Positions 1 to 14,599 of a DNA stretch of 64,000 nt are shown one piece after another (within the stretch, counting starts at the first letter, position 1; each line of letters starts with the position of its first letter). This stretch comes from Metellina segmentata (taxonomy: Eukaryota; Arthropoda; Arachnida; Araneae; Tetragnathidae): contig OX375881.1 in NCBI GenBank assembly GCA_947359465.1, positions 120,167,967 to 120,231,966 of the forward strand. The letters run 5' to 3'. The translations under genes were made by a program, and so were the position numbers. Under the pieces are notes generated by a model. That model had not been told where the DNA came from and ran no database searches. It was given only the letters and a program-made list of their open reading frames with translations.

Positions 1-510
1 AAAGTTTTAAAGTAATTGAACCAACTCGAAAAAATATATAAGCAGTTTGTGCTCATATATTTTTTCGAGTTTGCAGTCCCCTAGTAAAGTTTTAAAGTAA
101 TTGAACCAACTCGAAAAAATATATAAGCAGTTTGTGCTCATATATTTTTTCGAGTTTGCAGTCCCCTAGTAAAGTTTTAAAGTAATTGAACCAACTCGAA
201 AAAATATATAAGCAGTTTGTGCTCATATATTTTTTCGAGTTTGCAGTCCCCTAGTAAAGTTTTAAAGTAATTGAACCAACTCGAAAAAATATATAAGCAG
301 TTTGTGCTCATATATTTTTTCGAGTTTGCAGTCCCCTAGTAAAGTTTTAAAGTAATTGAACCAACTCGAAAAAATATATAAGCAGTTTGTGCTCATATAT
401 TTTTTCGAGTTTGCAGTCCCCTAGTAAAGTTTTAAAGTAATTGAACCAACTCGAAAAAATATATAAGCAGTTTGTGCTCATATATTTTTTCGAGTTTGCA
501 GTCCCCTAGT
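1..510. repeat. 85-bp tandem array, six direct copies
   Basis: An 85-bp unit starts at 1, 86, 171, 256, 341 and 426, essentially identical. Each unit contains an internal hairpin built from CGAAAAAATATATAAGCA and a near-complement ending in TTTTTTCG, followed by a TTTGCAGTCCCCTAGT spacer. No coding potential is seen. A terminal repeat, origin or enhancer role is inference. Confidence 0.95.
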
Positions 511-725
511 AAAGTTTTAAAGTAATTGAACCAACTCGAAAAAATATATAAGCACTTTGTGCTCATATATTTTTTCGAGTTGGTTCAATTACTTTAAAAC
601 TTTAGTGGGGGGACTGCAAACTCGAAAAAATATATAAGCACTTTGTGCTCATATATTTTTTCGAGTTGGTTCAATTACTTTAAAACTTTAGTGGGGGACT
701 GCAAACTCGAAAAAATATATAAGCA
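511..725. repeat. Inverted continuation of the 85-bp array with palindromic junction
   Basis: The seventh copy begins at 511 in the same orientation, but at about 557 (the AAGCACTTTGTGCT centre) the sequence folds back, giving arms of about 45 bp. From there to 725 two copies run in reverse-complement orientation. The array is therefore head-to-head, as expected at a flip or fold-back junction. Confidence 0.9.
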
Positions 726-789
726 CCAAAAAGGCCTTTTTTGATGGTTTGACGACATTAAACCTATACTTTTTAAACTGAAAAAATAT

Positions 790-1030
790 ATGAGCACCAG
801 TTTTAAAGTTTTTTAATACCTTAAGCACTTTTCGACGTGAAACTTTAAAAGTCAATATCGACTTTTAAAGTTTGGGACCGTTTTTACCAAAACTTTTAAA
901 GTTTGGCTGCTATTTTTTTTGTTAGCACACAAACTTTAAAAGTTTGGGTAAAACCGGCCCCAAACTTTAAAAGTCTCAAAAACTTTTAAAGTTTTAGAGG
1001 TAGTAAAATCGCTCAACTTTAAAAGTGTTT
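790..1030. repeat. Array of ACTTTTAAAGT palindromes
   Basis: Roughly eight copies of an 11-13 bp palindrome with core ACTTTTAAAGT, often extended to AAACTTTTAAAGTTT, are spaced 15-40 bp apart. The same TTTTAAAGT half is present in the adjacent 85-bp units. Arrays of short palindromes next to a genome end resemble viral origin or enhancer repeats (such as baculovirus hr regions) in layout only. Confidence 0.8.
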
Positions 1031-1050
1031 TTCAATCCTTTTTTATTATT

Positions 1051-3750
1051 TTATTTATGTCGTTTAAATAATACAGTACTATTCCCATCACTACTCCTCT
1101 TCTCCAGTCTCACACTGGGTACCGTTTCGTGCTCCCACTTACATTTCAGAAAACGGGCATCTGCTTGCACCAACTGAACTGATTTGGGTAATGCTACCGT
1201 TGGATCGGTGGCGCTGGCTGCACGATCCCCGTGCTCACAAAACTTTTCTTCAAAACATGATCCTAATCCATTTCCACGCAACAAATTCATCAATTCCATA
1301 TTTCCCAACCGCATCCCGCCAACACGGGAACGTCCTTTCACCGGTTGGTTGAGCACTTTGTCCATGGTGCATTTGAGAGGGGCGTGTAAATGTTCAGAGC
1401 TCCAAAAAGCTATAGGGAAATAAAACGTTTTCGCATAAAACACTTTGCCGTGCGGTATGACGTGCCCGTCACTATTGCATACCCTCGAAGCATCTTTCCC
1501 CTCTCCCATCACACATCCTTCCAAAATTTGACCCATCGTCATGCGAAACAAACTATACGGGTTGATGAGTAAATCCGGTTCAATACCCGCATCTAACGTC
1601 GGTAACTTGTCCATCACACGCATCACCCCTTTTTGGCCATGAAAACTACACAATTTATCTCCGGTACTCGAAACATGATCTTGTTCGACACAAATACTCA
1701 ATGTGTCCGATATCAAGTGATATTTGATCACACGAAAAGGACATTTGCTAAAGTGGAGTCGCACCGTTTGGTCGTTGATGGGTACTGCCCGTACATGAAT
1801 GGAAAAAGGCTCTACTTTGATAGGGCGTTCTCCATGATGGACGATCGTACCCAAAATACTCGTTTCTCCTTCTACGGGACGAAACAAAACGAGTCCATCC
1901 GCTTCAATTTTCACACGTATGGTATAAAATCGGACACAATCAAATGCATCCACACCTTCACGGCGCACAATGCAATCTTCTTGCGTACAGCCTTGAAAAC
2001 TCATATACGCCACCGTCACATGCGGTACATAGAGGGTGAAATGTGGCGAAATACCATCCTCCACGGGCTCTAAGACACTCTTATGGTAGGGTGTCATGCA
2101 ACGTGTATACGCCGACATGGTATCCATGAAATAATGCGCATAGCAAGGATCCGTCGCCAAGACTGCATTCTTCAAAGCATTAAATGCCAAAATGTTTTTG
2201 GGAAACGCATTATGCATGAAAAATGGATTCAAATCCACGTGATAACTGGTGATGAAATCATACCCAAACCGTTCCACCACCGACTCTAATTGCAATAAGC
2301 GTTGGGACCAATACGACATATCTCGTGTCGTGACCCATATACCAGTTCCAGGCAATTTTTTAAACAAGAGCCCTGTTTTGTAACGAATGTAAATAAACGG
2401 AGGTTCCTCCAAGCATTCCACGTGCTCAAAGTGTCGTTTTAATTTCAACAGATCCAGCTGTTGAAAGCAGGCTGCCGTCACCGGAATACAGGCCTCATTC
2501 ACCACCACGAAATAGCGAGGATGATGGGGTTCAGGCTCCAACTTGAGCCATGTCCACAAGGAGGCTTGTGGAGCGTCATGAAACACGGGATCCAATGCAT
2601 TACACGTCGAAACGACCGTGTCTCGCACCATCATAGTGGTCCGTCCTACATTTTTGGTTTCAAAGCATCCCAGAATACATAAAAATCCTAAATAACTATC
2701 GTGGAAGGAAGGAATGGAATTGGTTTTGACTTTGTTGGACATTTGGCGCAAGATAATGTAGGTTAGGTAAGGGTTCAGAGGGTAGGTTTGCATATTGATC
2801 TCACGATAACACCCATTGGCCTTTTCCACAAAGATTTCTCCATTGGCTCCAATTTCTCGATGCGATTCATGCGGAGTCGTGGTCATTTTCCCAGCGGATT
2901 TTCCTTCTTTAAAGTAAACTGTTTTACGGGATAAGACGTGCAATAAGCACCCCGTTTCAATCGATTTCACGACCAAGGCCGCTTTCGATTTAATCACAGA
3001 CCAGTTACCTTCTCGCAATGGAGCATACAGGTATTTGACAAATAATTTGGTAAACAAATGACCAGGGCTAATCACGATTTTATTCGCGAGAGAATCAATA
3101 TCAAACTGATTGTTTCTATACAGGTGCGCCATGTACGCTGCTGGATCGGTAGGGTAAGGACAATGATCAAAAAAGGTATCCACTTGTTGGATGGATTCGG
3201 AGCCGTCGTTACACATGACGACCAAATCTCCCCGATGCTTGGATTGATAATCCTTTATGTAATAACTCAATTCTTTACCCCGGTCAAATGAATCATAGGT
3301 AAAAACACGAACGAGTTTTTTTTGGATCAAATGCGTATTGGTTGGATCATTGGTAAAAAAATAAGGTAAATGACGTAAAAATCCATTAATAATGAAAAAT
3401 CCACGACCGATATCCACTTCTTGGAATGGAGTATTTGTACCGATTTGAAAATGGAGTGGAAACGTTTGTAAATGTTGGTGACGAATCGCCAAATCCAATT
3501 GAGATCCCAGCATGATAGGAAACACATTTCGTATCATTTTTTTGCTGGGGAGATGCTGTATTGAACAGGCGTATACGGTCCGCTCACAAATATGTGTGTG
3601 AACATGAAGAGGCCCATCGTACACGAGTATACAATCCACTCGAGTATTTAAAAAATGAATAAATTTTTGAACGTGCTGATCGTAATTATGGATTATTGGT
3701 AAAAGCATTTCGGGGACATTGAGATGCCGCATATTTGGTACGCAGTGCAT
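1051..3750 (-). CDS. RPB2: DNA-directed RNA polymerase second largest subunit (RPB2-like)
   Basis: The 899-residue protein (from the first ATG at 3750) is the beta-type subunit of a multisubunit RNA polymerase, forming half of the catalytic cleft. Family hallmarks visible in order: an FFIINGF lobe motif near the N-terminus, QEDCIV in the hybrid-binding region, GDKLCSFHGQKG at about residue 700, DLLINPYSLFRMTMGQ, and the C-terminal QPVKGRSRVGGMRLGNME anchor motif followed by Cys and His residues. At about 900 residues it is shorter than cellular RPB2 (about 1200) and similar to compact viral forms. The frame opens earlier only with GTG. The start region overlaps the small membrane-protein gene upstream, so ATG at 3732 or 3708 is also possible. 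Confidence 0.95.
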   Translation of the reverse strand: MHCVPNMRHLNVPEMLLPIIHNYDQHVQKFIHFLNTRVDCILVYDGPLHVHTHICERTVYACSIQHLPSKKMIRNVFPIMLGSQLDLAIRHQHLQTFPLHFQIGTNTPFQEVDIGRGFFIINGFLRHLPYFFTNDPTNTHLIQKKLVRVFTYDSFDRGKELSYYIKDYQSKHRGDLVVMCNDGSESIQQVDTFFDHCPYPTDPAAYMAHLYRNNQFDIDSLANKIVISPGHLFTKLFVKYLYAPLREGNWSVIKSKAALVVKSIETGCLLHVLSRKTVYFKEGKSAGKMTTTPHESHREIGANGEIFVEKANGCYREINMQTYPLNPYLTYIILRQMSNKVKTNSIPSFHDSYLGFLCILGCFETKNVGRTTMMVRDTVVSTCNALDPVFHDAPQASLWTWLKLEPEPHHPRYFVVVNEACIPVTAACFQQLDLLKLKRHFEHVECLEEPPFIYIRYKTGLLFKKLPGTGIWVTTRDMSYWSQRLLQLESVVERFGYDFITSYHVDLNPFFMHNAFPKNILAFNALKNAVLATDPCYAHYFMDTMSAYTRCMTPYHKSVLEPVEDGISPHFTLYVPHVTVAYMSFQGCTQEDCIVRREGVDAFDCVRFYTIRVKIEADGLVLFRPVEGETSILGTIVHHGERPIKVEPFSIHVRAVPINDQTVRLHFSKCPFRVIKYHLISDTLSICVEQDHVSSTGDKLCSFHGQKGVMRVMDKLPTLDAGIEPDLLINPYSLFRMTMGQILEGCVMGEGKDASRVCNSDGHVIPHGKVFYAKTFYFPIAFWSSEHLHAPLKCTMDKVLNQPVKGRSRVGGMRLGNMELMNLLRGNGLGSCFEEKFCEHGDRAASATDPTVALPKSVQLVQADARFLKCKWEHETVPSVRLEKRSSDGNSTVLFKRHK

Positions 3751-3934
3751 GAACCCGTTGATCAAAGGTTTTGGTACACTCTTGCTGATAGTGATGAGTG
3801 GTATAAGCACATAGAGCCACTACTAGGGTAATGATGAATAAGCAATACAAATGTATACCATGCAAATAAGATCGATGGAGAGTATGATGGGTTCCAAACA
3901 ATGATTTTAAAAAGGCATGGTACGACATGGTCAT
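3686..3934 (-). CDS. Small single-pass membrane protein, 82 aa
   Basis: An 82-residue protein starting 15 bp from the A/T palindrome at 3950. A hydrophobic stretch at about residues 28-46 (LYCLFIITLVVALCAY) is a likely membrane segment, with a His-rich N-terminal side and a basic C-terminal tail. It overlaps the RPB2 5' end in another frame. No homologue recognised. A later ATG at 3928 is an alternative start. The gene is plausible because small membrane proteins are frequent here, but the overlap keeps confidence moderate. Confidence 0.55.
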   Translation of the reverse strand: MTMSYHAFLKSLFGTHHTLHRSYLHGIHLYCLFIITLVVALCAYTTHHYQQECTKTFDQRVHALRTKYAASQCPRNAFTNNP

Positions 3935-3945
3935 AGCAACTTTAT

Positions 3946-4088
<143 letters not shown>

Positions 4089-4100
4089 TCATTAACCAAT

Positions 4101-4808
4101 TCACTCGTGTTCAAGACAACAAGGTAATTGATTACTTAAATCTCGCCAGGCAAGATAAGCCGTTTGAACACAACAAGTCATGCGTTTACATTTGTTACAC
4201 GCATAAACTAGTCGATCATTACCATAAAAGTGACTTTTCAAGTCACTCAGCCATGGTCGAAGCATGGTGTGTGCTAGTTTACCCACTAAGACACATTCTT
4301 TAATGTTTAATTTTTTCAATTCCTGCACTACATTTTCTTTCCAATTTGGATCATTTCTTACATCAGCACAAAACCAAAAACCATTTGTGACAACAGCACA
4401 CTTTATCACTTGAGAAGAAATGTTTCTTTCAATCGCTAAAGTAGCAAATACTAAATACATCCGTCGAATGTTGATACGTTTCATTGGTATGGTAGGTAAA
4501 CCAACAGAAGCACTCGGGTTCATGGTCAATGATTCAGTTAAAGAAGGCTTACCTTCGGTCTTTAAAGAATGATATATTTCAGTCTGGCAAGAACAAATAT
4601 CCAATCCCTTGTCGGTATCATCGTAACTCCATATGCATTTACTAAAATGAAATCCATTCGCATTTTTAATAATTCGATAAGGAATTCCCTGTTGATACTT
4701 TACAACTTTTATCAAAAAGTTTAAGGATTTTTCTACTTCTTGTAACTCGCCATCATCATAACAAGTTTTCCCAAACAATTCATTTTCTAAACGTTGGACA
4801 ACTTCCTC
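4101..4808 (-). pseudogene. Paralogue of the dUTPase-linked domain, apparent loss of start codon
   Basis: About 235 residues related to 24635-25294 and to the N-terminal domain of the dUTPase fusion at 38891-40021. Shared landmarks: LFGK or IFG near the N-terminus, ERIIKN or RIIKN, a C-I-W-S segment, KCAVVT, WFC-D, and a C-terminal cluster of Cys residues (CNKC, CC). The open frame runs up to a stop at 4827 but has no ATG before the conserved core; the paralogues' initiator Met aligns with a GAG codon at 4806-4808. Either the start was lost, initiation is non-AUG, or the 5' end is joined from elsewhere. The rest of the frame is intact, so decay, if real, is recent. Function of the domain is unknown. 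Confidence 0.6.
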
Positions 4809-4875
4809 GTATATCAGGCAATATTGCTATCAATGGAAATGCAAGATGTTTAACGTCAAGAGCTACCAGTATGTA

Positions 4876-5922
<1,047 letters not shown>

Positions 5923-6204
5923 AGGTTTGTCGGCTTGCAATAGGTCCAAGTGTTTTTAATTCTTTTTGTGTAAATAAAACTACGTATTCTACACGAGCGC
6001 CAAGTGTTTGAAATGCGTTGATGAACCAAACCAATGGTTTCTTGTTTATTTTCAAGGTTCGTCTCAAATCCTTCTCTACGTTAAAAGTCGTTGTATTTTC
6101 TAATAAAACAACATACTTGCACGTCTCAAATGAAATTTTTGTATTCTCGTTAAATATTCGTGCCGACTCCCACTGCGAAAAGCAAGTTTTCATACCAAAA
6201 CAAA

Positions 6205-6549
6205 ATGGAAAGACGTGGCAGAGTGTTTACACCCAATCAAATGGACGTGATCCGATGCAGAGTCGAAATTTTGAAAGATACAAATGAATTAGCCTTGATG
6301 GTTTTTTTATTAATAGAAACCAAATTAAAAATGAAAGACTTGTTGGGGTGGTTTAACACTGATCCAGCAAAACGAATGAAATATTTAGAGAATCGAGAAA
6401 AGTTATTGTCTGACTATATAAGAGTGCCCAAATTATTTCCCAAAACCCACCAAGCGTATTTGAATCGATGGAAGGTATTATGCCGGCAGTGGTTTGGGAT
6501 TCAAGAAGGCACTTTTGAAATGGTGAAGAGATCAATCAAGAATAAATAA
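6205..6549 (+). CDS. Hypothetical protein, 114 aa
   Basis: ATG at 6205 is preferred over earlier in-frame codons because it leaves an 11-bp divergent gap from the 6193 start. Helical and basic. The C-terminal LNRWKVLCRQWFGI resembles the HRWNVLCQVTKWLKI segment of the neighbouring 302-aa protein, suggesting it is a short or truncated member of that family. It stops 8 bp before the A-run at 6558. Function unknown. Confidence 0.6.
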   Translation: MERRGRVFTPNQMDVIRCRVEILKDTNELALMVFLLIETKLKMKDLLGWFNTDPAKRMKYLENREKLLSDYIRVPKLFPKTHQAYLNRWKVLCRQWFGIQEGTFEMVKRSIKNK

Positions 6550-6553
6550 GATG

Positions 6554-6685
<132 letters not shown>

Positions 6686-6723
6686 TCGTCTTTGCAAAGA
6701 CTTGTGTGTTTAATAAAGCATAA

Positions 6724-8418
<1,695 letters not shown>

Positions 8419-8518
8419 CAAACTTTACTAGGTGTCTTACACTCTTTTCAATACCTTTTTGAACATGTTGTTGTGGGTCTACATATTTCATTTTCCAATA
8501 GACGCTTTGGGGAAGCAA

Positions 8519-9154
8519 TCAAGTGCGCATGTCCTTTGCGGTTCGTGCCACAAATGGTCCCCTGAAAAAATCCATTACTTGAGATCCAAAACGATTGACC
8601 AAGTTCTTTCCGTCATAAACATACAAGTCTAAAATACAAGGCTCCCGACAATCATAGGATAAATGTATGCCCGAGTTTGACATTTCTTCTCTTGCGTCAT
8701 TGCAATATTGACAACACATACTGCAGGTTGCAAAATTGAGTTTGGTAGTATCCGATAATTGTATGTTATTAAAATCCAAATCACTGGTTAAAGTTTGACT
8801 TAGCTTAGTTAACACATTAGAATCTCGAACAGTAATGGAAAGGGGTAGTATTTTATTAGTATAGTTAGAATTTGGACGATACACATTGCAATATCCAGCA
8901 AAAATCATATCAAAGGTTTTCACCTGATCCTTTAGGTTTTGGACGCGAAAGTTATTCATGGTCAGTCGTTCAGGGCGAAAACAATTTTTAGCATCCTTTT
9001 TAAACTTTTGATACAATCCATTATTTTCGAGGCGTTTTTCCCAGTCAGGTACTATCAAGTTTAACGCCTCATTGTTGCGTTCAAGGGCTTTAATCTTTTC
9101 AGCCAAAACGTCATTTTTCAAAATCCGATCGACCAGAGCGGAATAAGTATCCAT
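8519..9154 (-). CDS. Hypothetical Cys-containing protein, 211 aa
   Basis: ATG at 9154. The N-terminal third is helical and charged (DTYSAL...KIKALERNNEALN), with a CSMCCQYC cluster near residue 145 and a CREPC pair near residue 170 that could bind metal. A TATA-like TATAAAA lies at 9205-9211 next to the A-run. No family recognised. Confidence 0.75.
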   Translation of the reverse strand: MDTYSALVDRILKNDVLAEKIKALERNNEALNLIVPDWEKRLENNGLYQKFKKDAKNCFRPERLTMNNFRVQNLKDQVKTFDMIFAGYCNVYRPNSNYTNKILPLSITVRDSNVLTKLSQTLTSDLDFNNIQLSDTTKLNFATCSMCCQYCNDAREEMSNSGIHLSYDCREPCILDLYVYDGKNLVNRFGSQVMDFFRGPFVARTAKDMRT

Positions 9155-9204
9155 TATGTTGTAAGAAGATGTAGGTAGTAAAAACCTCTTAACACACCAC
9201 CTTA

Positions 9205-9221
9205 TTTTATAGGAAGGGATG
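9205..9221 (-). promoter_or_regulatory. TATA-like box with GGAAGG junction motif
   Basis: Plus strand TTTTATAGGAAGGG; on the minus strand TATAAAA about 50 bp upstream of the ATG at 9154 and directly beside the palindrome. The same TATAGGAAGG-type junction recurs at 34870, 43864 and 53132. Confidence 0.5.
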
Positions 9222-10652
<1,431 letters not shown>

Positions 10653-10660
<8 letters not shown>

Positions 10661-10946
10661 TATAAAATGATTTGAGATATTCCGAAAAAACAATAATAAT
10701 ATCCATACGAAATACAATGACTGCCAACAACAAACATATATAAATAGCTACAAATAAAACTGCATAGTACATATTTTTGTGTAAGGATTGGAATACCGTT
10801 AAAACTGATAAAGCTGGTACAGAAACTAGAAAAAGTATGACATATGCTGTTTGCTGCTCACTTGATCCCAAACTTTCAGTCACTCTATCCATGTCATCTT
10901 CCACCAGAACATCTTCAATACGTTTAGTCAAAGTAGTAGCAGCCAT
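10653..10946 (-). CDS. Two-pass membrane protein, 97 aa
   Basis: ATG at 10946, only 12 bp from the A-run, so the promoter must lie inside or across the palindrome. Two hydrophobic segments (about 34-50 and 60-80) follow an acidic N-terminus; likely a virion or ER membrane protein. Its end overlaps the capping-enzyme start by 8 bp, suggesting a bicistronic unit. No family recognised. Confidence 0.7.
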
Positions 10947-10954
10947 GAACCTTT

Positions 10955-12505
<1,551 letters not shown>

Positions 12506-12522
12506 GCTTCATTTATCTTGGT

Positions 12523-13914
12523 TCACTGATCAATTTGTGTTAAAATTTTGGGGTAAAATTCCTCACCATTTTGATCTTTTGCATAGTAAGGTATTCGATT
12601 TTCATCATATGCTGCAATTTGGCGTGCACCTTCCCACAAATAATAATCACCCTTGTTGGACCTTTTGGGATAAATTTCCTTGTTATTTTTGTCTTTTGCA
12701 TAAACATATCGATTTCCTTTCTTGGGAAGAATTTCAAACGAATTAATAGTTTTGGCATAAATAGGTTTTCCCGTTAAATCTGTAGAATCCTCCGCAAGTG
12801 CTGGAAGATCTTGTGAACCGTTATGCAAAACATAATCATCCCCGTTGGCCTCTTTGGGATAAAACTCCCTTTTCAGGCCCTTTGCATAAAAATATCGATC
12901 CTTGTTTCTGGGAAGAACATCATCCCCGTTTGAATCTTTGGCATAAATAGGATTTCCATTTGAATCTAGAGGATAATGATCTATTTCATTCACACGTATA
13001 TATTGTTGTTCTCCTACCCCATTCAATAAAAATATAGGTTTTTCACTCGTCAAATCAAACGGGTATACAATATTGCCTCGGTCATTATACAAGAAATGTG
13101 GAGTTTTATCTTTGTTTTGTGCAACATATTCTATTTTGTGAGTAATTCCATTTATATCTACGTTATAGGTAGCATACCTACGGTTCATTGGGTTGTATAT
13201 TTGATTACCATCCGCTAAAAAAGCATATTTGTCTTTTTTCTCTAATGTACGTGCATATTCTGGCGAGGGATAATATTCATCCACTAGCTCATTTCCATCT
13301 TTCTCTGGTTCCGCTACATCATCTTCCTCAGCTACACCATTGTCATCTTTCTCTGGTTCCTCTACATCATCTTCCTCAGCTACACCATTGTCATCTTTCT
13401 CTGGTTCCTTTACATCATCTTCCTCAGCTACACCATTGTCATCTTTCTTTGGTTCCTCTACATCATCTTCCTTAGCTACACCATTGTCATCTTTCTTTGG
13501 TTCCTCTACATCATCTTCCTCAGCTACACCATTGTCATCTTTCTTTGGTTCCTCTACATCATCTTCCTCAGCTACACCATTGTCATCTTTCTTTGGTTCC
13601 TCTACATCATCTTCCTCAGCTACACCATTGTCATCTTTCTTTGGTTCCTCTACATCATCTTCCTCAGCTACACCATTGTCATCTTTCTTTGGTTCCTCTA
13701 CATCAACTTCCTCAGCTACACCATTGTCATCTTTCTCTGGTTCCATCGGTTCAGGTACATTTGGATCTTTCTCTGGTTCAGGGTCTCGAACTTCCAGTCG
13801 ACTCATTTTAGGATTCCCAGGTGCATCCTCTTCTTCCAATTTCCGTTTCGATTGTTTATTATCAGGATTAATTTTCATTGCTTTATTATACGTTGAAAAA
13901 AAGAGTCGAAACAT
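12523..13914 (-). CDS. YPK-repeat protein with acidic repeat array, 463 aa
   Basis: ATG at 13914, overlapping the start codon of the divergent 13913 gene. After a basic segment (KQSKRKLEEE), about ten 16-residue acidic repeats (EPKKDDNGVAEEDDVE, 48 bp in DNA) fill residues 55-215. The remaining part carries YAKDxNG/YPK repeats like those of the 11180 gene. There is no membrane anchor. Repeat number is likely variable between isolates. Function unknown. Confidence 0.8.
   Translation of the reverse strand: MFRLFFSTYNKAMKINPDNKQSKRKLEEEDAPGNPKMSRLEVRDPEPEKDPNVPEPMEPEKDDNGVAEEVDVEEPKKDDNGVAEEDDVEEPKKDDNGVAEEDDVEEPKKDDNGVAEEDDVEEPKKDDNGVAEEDDVEEPKKDDNGVAKEDDVEEPKKDDNGVAEEDDVKEPEKDDNGVAEEDDVEEPEKDDNGVAEEDDVAEPEKDGNELVDEYYPSPEYARTLEKKDKYAFLADGNQIYNPMNRRYATYNVDINGITHKIEYVAQNKDKTPHFLYNDRGNIVYPFDLTSEKPIFLLNGVGEQQYIRVNEIDHYPLDSNGNPIYAKDSNGDDVLPRNKDRYFYAKGLKREFYPKEANGDDYVLHNGSQDLPALAEDSTDLTGKPIYAKTINSFEILPKKGNRYVYAKDKNNKEIYPKRSNKGDYYLWEGARQIAAYDENRIPYYAKDQNGEEFYPKILTQIDQ
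13290..13750 (-). repeat. 48-bp in-frame tandem repeat
   Basis: About ten near-identical 48-bp units inside the 12523-13914 gene encode the acidic 16-residue repeats. Units differ by a few codons only (EPEKD or EPKKD; AEED or AKED). Confidence 0.95.
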
Positions 13915-14080
13915 GATTGTAGTGATGTTATGGTTTATCCTACTATTTGCTTGCTGGAACCACCGTTTTTATCAAAGCTATGCAAAACTCACCTGGCATA
14001 CGTTGTATTACAACATTAAACCTGATGAATGGCGCAAATACATGATTCAAGAAAAGCTCAAGACGGGATGGATAAATTAG
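13913..14080 (+). CDS. Small membrane protein, 55 aa
   Basis: ATG at 13913-13915 shares bases with the divergent ATG at 13914, a CATG overlap, so neither gene has a separate 5' leader between them. An N-terminal hydrophobic segment (MLWFILLFAC) is followed by a Trp/Tyr-rich basic tail. Its end overlaps the next plus-strand gene by 13 bp. No family recognised. Confidence 0.55.
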   Translation: MIVVMLWFILLFACWNHRFYQSYAKLTWHTLYYNIKPDEWRKYMIQEKLKTGWIN

Positions 14081-14310
14081 TAATTGGTACAATACTTGCA
14101 ACAGCTCTATATACCACAGGAGTTATTGGAATGTGCATAGTTATAACTCGAAGATGGTACTGTCTATTGTTTTTTATAATGAATATCGTTGTTTTTATAA
14201 TCCTTGGGAATGGATACATTAAAAAGTGGACTGCCTTAAATCAATTAGGAGAATCATTTGACACGTGTTACTGGTTATGCAAAGTACAAACATGGTGGAA
14301 TAAATATTAA
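14068..14310 (+). CDS. Two-pass membrane protein, 80 aa
   Basis: ATG at 14068 gives a protein with two hydrophobic helices (about 4-26 and 33-50) and a Trp-rich tail. It overlaps the 55-aa gene and ends 26 bp before the A-run at 14337. Probably co-transcribed with the upstream small gene. No family recognised. Confidence 0.6.
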   Translation: MDKLVIGTILATALYTTGVIGMCIVITRRWYCLLFFIMNIVVFIILGNGYIKKWTALNQLGESFDTCYWLCKVQTWWNKY

Positions 14311-14336
14311 AAAACATTGAAGCTTACAGAGCACTG

Positions 14337-14453
<117 letters not shown>

Positions 14454-14599
14454 AAAAAAAACAAATTTCAAGAGAGTGTACAAGATTTCTCTTAATGTTT
14501 TTTTTACAAAACTTTAGAATTTTTTTTTATACTTTTGCATAAATAAATTTTCAAGAGATTGTACAAGAATCCTATTAATTTTCTTCTCCACTCGTCCAT

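Noticed and set aside
1..725. CRISPR-like array
   Set aside because: Units are contiguous with no unique spacers, and the genome is viral and eukaryote-type.
13188..14080. Ser/Thr-rich and Leu/His-rich plus-strand frames opposite the acidic-repeat gene
   Set aside because: They are antisense shadows of the 48-bp repeat. Only the last 55 codons from ATG 13913 are kept as a separate small gene.
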